Shown here: positions 63,798-64,000 of the stretch, in pieces
Layout: each line of letters starts with the position of its first letter
Numbering within the stretch: the first letter of the stretch is position 1
Origin: an uncultured Granulosicoccaceae bacterium
Lineage (GTDB): Bacteria; Pseudomonadota; Gammaproteobacteria; Granulosicoccales; Granulosicoccaceae
NCBI GenBank assembly: GCA_938006335.1
Contig: CALLMF010000035.1
Coordinates: 1 to 64,000, forward strand
DNA: 64,000 bases
Direction: 5' to 3'
Translations under genes and position numbers: made by a program
The notes under the pieces: generated by a model
The model's database searches: none
Told to the model about the DNA's origin: nothing
Seen by the model: the letters and a program-made list of their open reading frames with translations, nothing else

Positions 63798-64000
63798 CGC
63801 TGCCAGTACCTTCGCTGGTCTGAGGATCTTCGATCAAGACGTACGCGTACCGTCGTTGTAGTCCATTGAAACTCACTTGCCCTGCCACCGAAGACCTGTT
63901 AAAGGCGAGCAGCGGCGCATTCTAACAACCAGAGACGGCGGAATCGTGACGGTGTCACAAGATCCTCTGATGAAGTGGCACGGATGAGGCAGTCGATCTC
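63798..64000. other. Right-edge region upstream of the Wzc-like gene
   Basis: No gene is supported here. The bases precede the Wzc-like start and may hold its promoter or the tail of another polysaccharide gene. GTGAC and GTCAC flank three bases around 63947-63959, a small dyad that I do not assign. Confidence 0.4.

Noticed and set aside
63945-63962. A CRP-like site (GTGAC...GTCAC)
   Set aside because: The half-site spacing does not fit the CRP consensus and the dyad is too short to support.
1-64000. CRISPR arrays, tRNA/rRNA genes, insertion sequences or prophage
   Set aside because: No regular direct repeats with spacers, no cloverleaf or rRNA sequence, and no transposase or phage structural genes were seen in reading the window.

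Overview
The window looks like a chromosomal segment of a GC-rich proteobacterium. A gammaproteobacterium is most likely: MntR has the E. coli-type layout, a type II dihydroorotase (PyrC) is present, and a xylanase carries a GlyGly-CTERM-like tail, a signal known mainly from Gammaproteobacteria. Several proteins (UreD, SHMT, PyrE) also read like alphaproteobacterial ones, so I would not name a genus. There are no phage genes, transposases, CRISPR arrays, rRNA or tRNA genes. Gene density is high, with many ATGA-type overlaps inside operons.

Layout. (1) 0.2-8.2 kb: uraD (purine breakdown), then on the minus strand a long run ureABCEFG followed, with a GTGA overlap, by a histidine/arginine-type ABC importer. 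(2) 8.3-12.3 kb: two lipoproteins and a secreted GH10 xylanase with a CBM6-like module and a C-terminal sorting signal. (3) 11.7-15.3 kb: an unrecognised polytopic membrane protein and an SBP56/methanethiol oxidase gene, divergent from glutathione-dependent formaldehyde dehydrogenase. (4) 15.3-25.6 kb: a five-gene minus-strand operon alternating circularly permuted ATP-grasp/alpha-E proteins with transglutaminase-like proteins, with ureD as its last gene. (5) 25.9-32.7 kb: glyA-SDR, then an Mn-type ABC importer with divergent mntR. (6) 32.7-43.7 kb: pyrC-pyrE and assorted metabolic genes: a PLP decarboxylase, an M20 amidohydrolase, an alpha/beta hydrolase, a YidB-like protein, a 2OG oxygenase with an SDR, a cyclase-FHA fusion, nicotinamidase and an OmpA-like coiled-coil protein. 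(7) 43.8-53.9 kb: a full glycogen locus, glgC-glgA-glgB divergent from glgP-glgX. (8) 53.9-63.8 kb: a membrane-only LtaS/OpgB-like protein, then an exopolysaccharide cluster (Wzc-like co-polymerase, initiating sugar transferase, WecG-type glycosyltransferase, flippase, polymerase/ligase, galE, GH16) that probably continues past the right edge.

How they fit. UraD, urease and the importer suggest nitrogen scavenging from purines and other nitrogenous solutes. Methanethiol oxidase makes formaldehyde, which FrmA next door can remove. Glycogen turnover and GalE share UDP/ADP-glucose and hexose phosphate pools with exopolysaccharide synthesis. The least understood block is the alternating ATP-grasp/transglutaminase operon. 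Its gene content predicts a peptide or amide ligation-and-cleavage system, and it is the best candidate here for an undescribed system.
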